Assembly: GCA_001801485.1 (NCBI GenBank)
Contig: MGXV01000005.1
Coordinates: 1 to 9,762, forward strand
Direction: 5' to 3'
DNA from: Gammaproteobacteria bacterium RIFCSPHIGHO2_12_FULL_37_14
GTDB taxonomy: Bacteria > Pseudomonadota > Gammaproteobacteria > DSM-16500
DNA: 9,762 bases
A program made the translations under genes and the position numbers. Each line of letters starts with the position of its first letter. Position 1 is the first letter of the stretch. A model generated the notes under the pieces. That model made no database searches. It was not told where the DNA came from and saw only the letters and a list, made by a program, of their open reading frames with translations. Shown piece by piece: positions 6,523 to 9,762 of this stretch.

Positions 6523-7381
6523 ATGAATACGCTTAAACAGAATGTTGTAAATATTTTCGGGGAAAAGGGTAAGCTTTGGGCTTCCAGTTTACCACATATT
6601 ATCGATGAACTTGCTGCATACTGGAAATTAAGTCATGTTACCCCTGTAGATAACATGACATTTAATTATGTTGCTAAAGCAGTTACAAATACGAATTCGC
6701 CAGTTGTTTTAAAAGTTAGCTGCGATGAGAAAAGTATCTCAGATGAAATTAAGGCTTTAAAATATTTTGATGGCAGTGGTTCAATTCAACTTATTGCGCA
6801 TAACGAGAGATATCATGCCCTGTTATTAAAGCAAGCTATGCCAGGCATAACACTTAAATCATTATATTCATCTCAAGTTGAGTATGTGATGGATAGCTAT
6901 ATTGATACCATGAGAAAACTTCACAATAAATCTTTATCTAATAAAAATAATTACCGACATATTAGCGATTGACAATCTTAAAGATCATATGCCATCTCGC
7001 ATAGTAAAAAAAGCGATTGCATTAAAAAACGAATTATTAGCTTCCATGACTACCGAGATTTTTTTGCATGGGGATTTGCATCACGATAATATTTTAAAAG
7101 ATGGTGGTCATTGGTTAGCGATTGATCCTAAAGGAATCGTTGGAGAACCTGAATTTGAAATCGCTGCTTTTGATTTTATGTACATTAATGAACTGTCGAA
7201 TATGAGTGATGTAAAAAATATATTTGAAGCAAGAGTTAATCTTCTGTCTCAGAAAGCTCACCTCAACCTACAACGAATTAAAGATTGGGTGTTTGTCCGT
7301 CTTATCCTAATGGTTGCTTGGCACGTGGAAGATAATGGCGATCCGAGCTGGGCTATCAAATTAGCAGAAGCACTCACGTAA
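6523..7381 (+). pseudogene. Aminoglycoside/streptomycin phosphotransferase-family gene, frameshifted
   Basis: The first 149 codons (6523-6972) give the N-lobe of a kinase-like fold (NSPVVLKVSCDEKSISDEIKA, with the ATP-binding Lys of VVLKV) and end RHISD at a TGA (6970-6972). The +1 frame then continues DILAIDNLKDHMPSR and on to a stop at 7379-7381. It contains FLHGDLHHDNIL (catalytic loop, 7062-7097) and HWLAIDPKGIVGEPEFE (the metal-binding DPKG region, 7109-7159). HGDLHxxN followed by IDPKG-G-E/D-P matches the StrB/APH(6)/hydroxyurea-resistance kinase family, which phosphorylates streptomycin or related compounds. Joined, the protein would be about 285 residues, normal for the family. The frame break lies between nucleotide-binding and catalytic lobes, so no active enzyme is expected unless it is a sequencing error. 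There is no convincing ribosome-binding site before the ATG. Confidence 0.8.
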
Positions 7382-7399
7382 AATATTTTAAAAACCCCC

Positions 7400-7430
7400 T
7401 TGACCTTAACGTTACGGCATACCTTAAGGT
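7400..7430 (+). promoter_or_regulatory. MerR-type promoter/operator with 19-bp spacer
   Basis: -35 TTGACC (7400-7405) and -10 TAAGGT (7425-7430) are separated by exactly 19 bp, the over-long spacer typical of MerR-family regulated promoters. An inverted repeat ACCTTAA (7403-7409)/TTAAGGT (7424-7430), centred at 7416-7417, lies over the spacer, where a MerR dimer would bind and twist the DNA. It sits just upstream of the C-terminal remnant of a MerR/TipA-like regulator, which suggests an autoregulatory promoter whose gene has been deleted. Confidence 0.5.
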
Positions 7431-7446
7431 GGCAGTGAATCAATAA

Positions 7447-7569
7447 GAGAGCCAGCTCTACGGTTCTCATCCGGATTTTGTTAAATTTTATGAGAACATT
7501 CATTCAAAGCTGCTTCAATTTTTGGCGGAGAGCATGAGGGTATTCGCTGAACGTGAGTTATCATGTTAG
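7447..7569 (+). pseudogene. MerR/TipA-type regulator, C-terminal remnant
   Basis: An open stretch of 40 codons after TAA (7444-7446) and ending TAG (7567-7569) reads ESQLYGSHPDFVKFYENIHS, then KLLQFLAESMRVFAEREL. This resembles the last two helices of the TipAS drug-binding domain of MerR regulators (BltR/Mta/TipA type), where a Tyr/His-rich helix is followed by a helix of the form H-x-x-L-x-x-F-L-x-x-A-x-x-x-Y-A. There is no start codon and no DNA-binding N-terminal domain; these ~200 residues appear to be deleted between the upstream MerR-type promoter and this fragment. The match is from memory of the family and the fragment is short, so it is moderately uncertain, but the promoter immediately upstream supports it independently. 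Confidence 0.45.
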
Positions 7570-7712
7570 ACATTTTATTCTCCCCCCACCAAATGAAAAC
7601 GGCTTACCTCCGGTATAGGTGCGGATGGCTACTTTGCCGCAACAGGGTAGGATCTAACATATTGCATAAAGATCTTCGTTATATTTATATTTTAACCAAT
7701 TATATGTAAGAT
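7570..7712. other. Intergenic stretch between MerR remnant and abiE promoter
   Basis: No gene found. A GC-richer block (about 7585-7650) contrasts with the AT-rich DNA on either side. Eight-base inverted repeats ATGTTAGA (7563-7570) and TCTAACAT (7653-7660) bracket it. On the minus strand a 30-codon ORF begins at 7573 behind a G-rich run, but it overlaps the MerR remnant in antisense and resembles nothing I know. Confidence 0.3.
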
Positions 7713-7731
7713 ACTGTCAATAAATGACAGT
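7713..7731. promoter_or_regulatory. Operator 1 of the abiE operon (palindrome)
   Basis: Perfect inverted repeat ACTGTCA-N5-TGACAGT, ending 14 bp upstream of the -35. Identical arms and spacer length recur at 7784-7802. AbiEi antitoxins are known to repress their own promoter by binding inverted repeats, so this is the predicted upstream AbiEi site. Confidence 0.7.
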
Positions 7732-7745
7732 TTCACTTGTTAATA

Positions 7746-7773
7746 TTGAATAATATGAAATATAGTCTATAAT
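7746..7773 (+). promoter_or_regulatory. Sigma-70 promoter of the abiE operon
   Basis: -35 TTGAAT (7746-7751), 16-bp spacer, perfect -10 TATAAT (7768-7773). The predicted start near 7780 lies just before the second operator, and the leader holds the GAGG ribosome-binding site (7806-7809) for the GTG at 7818. It lies between the two operators, so bound repressor would block both access and escape. Confidence 0.65.
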
Positions 7774-7783
7774 GTAGAAAGAA

Positions 7784-7802
7784 ACTGTCAAGTAATGACA
7801 GT
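7784..7802. promoter_or_regulatory. Operator 2 of the abiE operon (palindrome)
   Basis: Second perfect ACTGTCA-N5-TGACAGT copy, located just downstream of the predicted transcription start. Its centre is 71 bp from that of operator 1, close to seven helical turns, so two repressor units could lie on nearly the same face of the DNA. Confidence 0.7.
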
Positions 7803-7817
7803 ATTGAGGTATTTATT

Positions 7818-8489
7818 GTGGGGGCTAGACTGCTCGAATCAAAATTACGAAACTACCCGCGTCCATACCTCACAGATGCGGAGCTCGCCTTTCTGCTTGA
7901 TGGCACGCCTGACAGTCGCTATGGCAAGGTGAAGCGATTGTTGGCTCAAGGGAAGCTATTACATATTCGCAGAGGACTATATTCTTTAACTGATGTGGTG
8001 GGTTGTAAAGTTAAGCCGCATCCGTATGAGCTAGCTCAATATGTTTATGGTCCATCATATATTAGCCTGGAGTCGGCGCTTAGTTTTCATAGGCTTATTC
8101 CAGAGGGAGTATATACCGTCACTAATGCGACAGGTAAAAGGTCTAAAGAATTCCATTCCTCATTAGGTGTGTTTAGTTATTTACACCTGCCACTTGAGAA
8201 TTTATTTACAGGTGTCGAACTTGTTAATGAAAATGGACGCCAATTTTTTGTAGCTAAGCCGTGGAAGGCAATTTGTGATTATGTGTTTTGCTATAAAAAG
8301 GATTGGAAAGGTCTGGAGCCATTATTGGAGAATTTGCGCATTGATCTCGATAGCTTGCCGATGTTGCGTAATGAAGAAATTCAATTACTCGATGAATATT
8401 ATCAAAGCGCACGAGTGAGCCGTTTCTTGAAAGGTGTACAGCGTGATCTATATCATGAAAATTCAAAAGTATTGGTACGCGAGGGCTGA
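7818..8489 (+). CDS. abiEi: AbiEi-type antitoxin and transcriptional repressor
   Basis: A 223-residue cytosolic protein. In type IV toxin-antitoxin (AbiE) systems it opposes the AbiEii nucleotidyltransferase without forming a stable complex and represses the operon. The N-terminal winged helix-turn-helix is visible at residues 15-58 (PYLTDAELAFLL, then LLAQGKLLHIRRGLYSLTD, the typical wing G-x-Y-x-L). The family hallmark HPYELAQYVYGPSYISLESA (68-87), followed by HRLIPEGVYTVTNATGKR (91-108), is present, and the C-terminal antitoxin domain follows. GTG at 7818 is chosen for the GAGG eight bases upstream; length is normal. It is the first gene of a two-gene operon under a promoter flanked by two palindromes, its likely own binding sites. 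Its stop is two bases from the toxin ATG, so the pair is translationally linked. Confidence 0.9.
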   Translation: MGARLLESKLRNYPRPYLTDAELAFLLDGTPDSRYGKVKRLLAQGKLLHIRRGLYSLTDVVGCKVKPHPYELAQYVYGPSYISLESALSFHRLIPEGVYTVTNATGKRSKEFHSSLGVFSYLHLPLENLFTGVELVNENGRQFFVAKPWKAICDYVFCYKKDWKGLEPLLENLRIDLDSLPMLRNEEIQLLDEYYQSARVSRFLKGVQRDLYHENSKVLVREG

Positions 8490-8491
8490 TT

Positions 8492-9349
8492 ATGAGCGTT
8501 GAGATTATCCAGCAGAAATTATTAGCTTACGAGTGTAAAACTGTTCTTGATCAAGAGAATGCACTTAAAGAGATTGCGCAGGAAATTGCATTGATGGCGC
8601 TTTCGCGTTCCGGATTTTTTCGGATTGCGGCTTTTCAGGGTGGCACCTGTCTCAGAATTTTATATGGCTTGGAAAGGTTTTCTGAAGATTTAGATTTTGT
8701 ATTAGATAAGCCAGATAGAAACTTTGAGTGGGATATCTACATTAAAAGCATGCGTGATGAGTTTAGTGTGTATGGATATGCATTAGAAGTCAGGAGCAAG
8801 GCTAAAGCAGATAAACCAGTACGAACAGCGTTTTTGAAAGCTGATTCTGAGGGTGGGATCTTAATTCTAAAGGATGCTAGAACAAATCGACCAAAGTTAC
8901 AAATTAAATTAGAGATTGATACGAATCCACCAGAAGGTTCCAGGCATGAATTGAAATACCTGGATTTTCCACTACCGTACAGTGTTCAAACGCAAGATTT
9001 ACCGAGTTTGTTTGCGAGTAAGTGTCATTCATTACTTTGTCGTAACCATATTAAGGGAAGGGATTGGTATGACTTTCTATGGTATGTATCAAGAAACACA
9101 TTGATTAACTTTTCGTTGCTTAGTTCCGCAATCAAACAAGCTGGTCCTTGGGCTGGAAAACATGAAAAAGTTTCGCCGGAATGGTTGATTAAAGAACTGC
9201 GAATAAAAATTAATAGCATTGATTGGGATGTGGCGAAAAAAGATGTTTCTAGATTTTTGAGACCAAGAGAGCTATCTACACTTAATTTATGGGCTAAGGA
9301 TTTTTTTGAATCTAGAGTTGATAAATTATCTGAGCATATTAAAGGTTAA
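8492..9349 (+). CDS. abiEii: AbiEii-type nucleotidyltransferase toxin
   Basis: A 285-residue cytosolic toxin of the DUF1814/AbiEii (MenT-related) family, which transfers nucleotides to RNA (tRNA in MenT relatives) and halts growth, for example during phage infection. The nucleotidyltransferase core is present: GGT (residues 50-52) followed by RFSEDLDFVLD (62-72), which supplies the D-x-D metal ligands D66 and D68. LQIKLEID (136-143) carries the third acidic position. The family block ASKCHSLLCRNHIKGRDWYD (175-194) is complete. All motifs are intact, so the toxin is probably functional. GAGGG (8481-8485) in the end of abiEi is its ribosome-binding site. A small interrupted ORF follows; no clear terminator is seen. 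Confidence 0.9.
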   Translation: MSVEIIQQKLLAYECKTVLDQENALKEIAQEIALMALSRSGFFRIAAFQGGTCLRILYGLERFSEDLDFVLDKPDRNFEWDIYIKSMRDEFSVYGYALEVRSKAKADKPVRTAFLKADSEGGILILKDARTNRPKLQIKLEIDTNPPEGSRHELKYLDFPLPYSVQTQDLPSLFASKCHSLLCRNHIKGRDWYDFLWYVSRNTLINFSLLSSAIKQAGPWAGKHEKVSPEWLIKELRIKINSIDWDVAKKDVSRFLRPRELSTLNLWAKDFFESRVDKLSEHIKG

Positions 9350-9355
9350 GAAAAA

Positions 9356-9490
9356 ATGAAGTTTATGAATCGTCAACCATGCGATTTCTTACTGTAATTT
9401 TTATTCGGAATAGCTACGATAGGTTTTTTAACTACTTATTCACAGCCCTTCGGTAACCTCTATTTTGAGGCAATTCGAAAAAACAAGTAA
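9356..9490 (+). pseudogene. Small interrupted ORF (single nonsense codon), function unknown
   Basis: ATG at 9356 opens a frame of 13 codons to TAA (9395-9397); the same frame then continues open to TAA at 9488-9490, reading FLFGIATIGFLTTYSQPFGN. If the first stop is ignored this would be a 44-codon peptide with one hydrophobic, possibly membrane-spanning segment. I do not recognise it. It may be a decayed small membrane protein or mere chance; the ribosome-binding site is weak. Confidence 0.2.
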
Positions 9491-9573
9491 AATGACCAAA
9501 TAAGATTATCTTAAGCTAAGCTCTGTACAATTAATAATCACACAAAATAGCGATAACTAAAGAGGGGGCATCC

Positions 9574-9762
9574 GTGGATTCAAGAGATATCACCTTGCCT
9601 GAACAAAGTAGTCAGACATCCAATGAAGCATCTACTCGATCCCTCTCTATCGGTATCGACCTTAATGACCTGACCTGTGCGGTTACTCTGCAGTTATTTT
9701 TTGATCCTGTGCTAGCTGCGCCGTGTGGTCATGGTTGTGAACGTAGCGTAGGGGAATTATTA
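9574..9762 (+). CDS. U-box-like protein, N-terminal part (candidate secreted effector, cut by window end)
   Basis: 63 codons are open to the window edge from GTG 9574, which has a strong AGAGGGGG ribosome-binding site (9561-9568) five bases upstream; an in-frame stop at 9535-9537 rules out a longer start. A polar, Ser/Thr-rich leader (about residues 1-30) precedes DLTCAVTLQLFFDPVLA (32-48) and APCGHGCERS (49-58). The order hydrophobic-x-C-x-V-T-x-x-x-x-x-D-P-V, then P-C-G-H-x-x-E-R-S, is the U-box pattern. The U-box is a RING-like fold without zinc that binds E2 ubiquitin-conjugating enzymes and gives E3 ligase activity. Bacteria lack ubiquitin, and known bacterial U-box proteins (for example Legionella LubX) are Dot/Icm-secreted effectors. 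Secretion here is inference; no signal peptide is visible. The C-terminal part is outside the window. Confidence 0.6.
   Translation, partial: MDSRDITLPEQSSQTSNEASTRSLSIGIDLNDLTCAVTLQLFFDPVLAAPCGHGCERSVGELL

Noticed and set aside
7447..7470. TACGGTTCT resembling part of group II intron domain V
   Set aside because: The paired GAGCCG strand, the catalytic bulge and an intron-encoded protein are absent; the region reads better as the MerR remnant.
9500..9531. TACAAT (9526-9531) as a -10 for the U-box gene
   Set aside because: No acceptable -35 at the right spacing and no extended -10; the promoter of this gene remains unlocated.
9470..9540. PmrA- or CpxR-type effector-gene boxes upstream of the U-box gene
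   Set aside because: CTTAA and GTAA pieces occur but not with the required spacing of direct repeats.

Overview
The window is AT-rich bacterial DNA carrying an unusual load of broken genes beside intact ones. No single gene fixes the taxon. The style of the proteins (an aquatic or intracellular gammaproteobacterial flavour) and a U-box-like, eukaryote-type ubiquitin-ligase motif at the right edge point towards a host-associated gammaproteobacterium, most plausibly of the order Legionellales (Legionella, Coxiella or Berkiella-like). That assignment is inference.

Left part (1-1433): a polysaccharide deacetylase cut down by an internal deletion, a HigBA/RelE-type toxin-antitoxin locus whose toxin has lost its N-terminus while the helix-turn-helix antitoxin is intact (minus strand), and a degenerate tRNA-Thr-like relic. 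This looks like a decayed island edge.

Middle (1434-5505): an intact FAD-dependent aromatic monooxygenase, an intact uridine-kinase-like P-loop kinase with its own promoter, a convergent GNAT acetyltransferase, a short orphan ORF of unknown function, an IS66-family transposase relic (minus strand), then mscL behind an extended -10 promoter.

Right-middle (5506-7817): an MscS-family channel follows mscL, giving two osmotic safety valves in tandem. Next come a frameshifted aminoglycoside/streptomycin-kinase-like gene and the ghost of a MerR/TipA-type regulator, of which only a 19-bp-spacer promoter with a dyad and the last ~40 codons remain.

Right part (7700-9762): a complete AbiE-type (type IV) toxin-antitoxin operon. 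Its promoter is bracketed by two identical ACTGTCA-N5-TGACAGT palindromes, the expected operators of the AbiEi repressor. Then come a small interrupted ORF and the first 63 codons of a GTG-initiated protein with a U-box-like motif, a candidate secreted effector cut off by the window edge.

About six genes are broken or reduced to fragments (deacetylase, RelE toxin, tRNA-Thr, IS66 transposase, phosphotransferase, MerR regulator). This is consistent with a genome or island under erosion, with defence/addiction (AbiE), osmotic channels and a possible effector kept. The most interesting items are the U-box candidate, the twin operators of abiE, and the MerR ghost.
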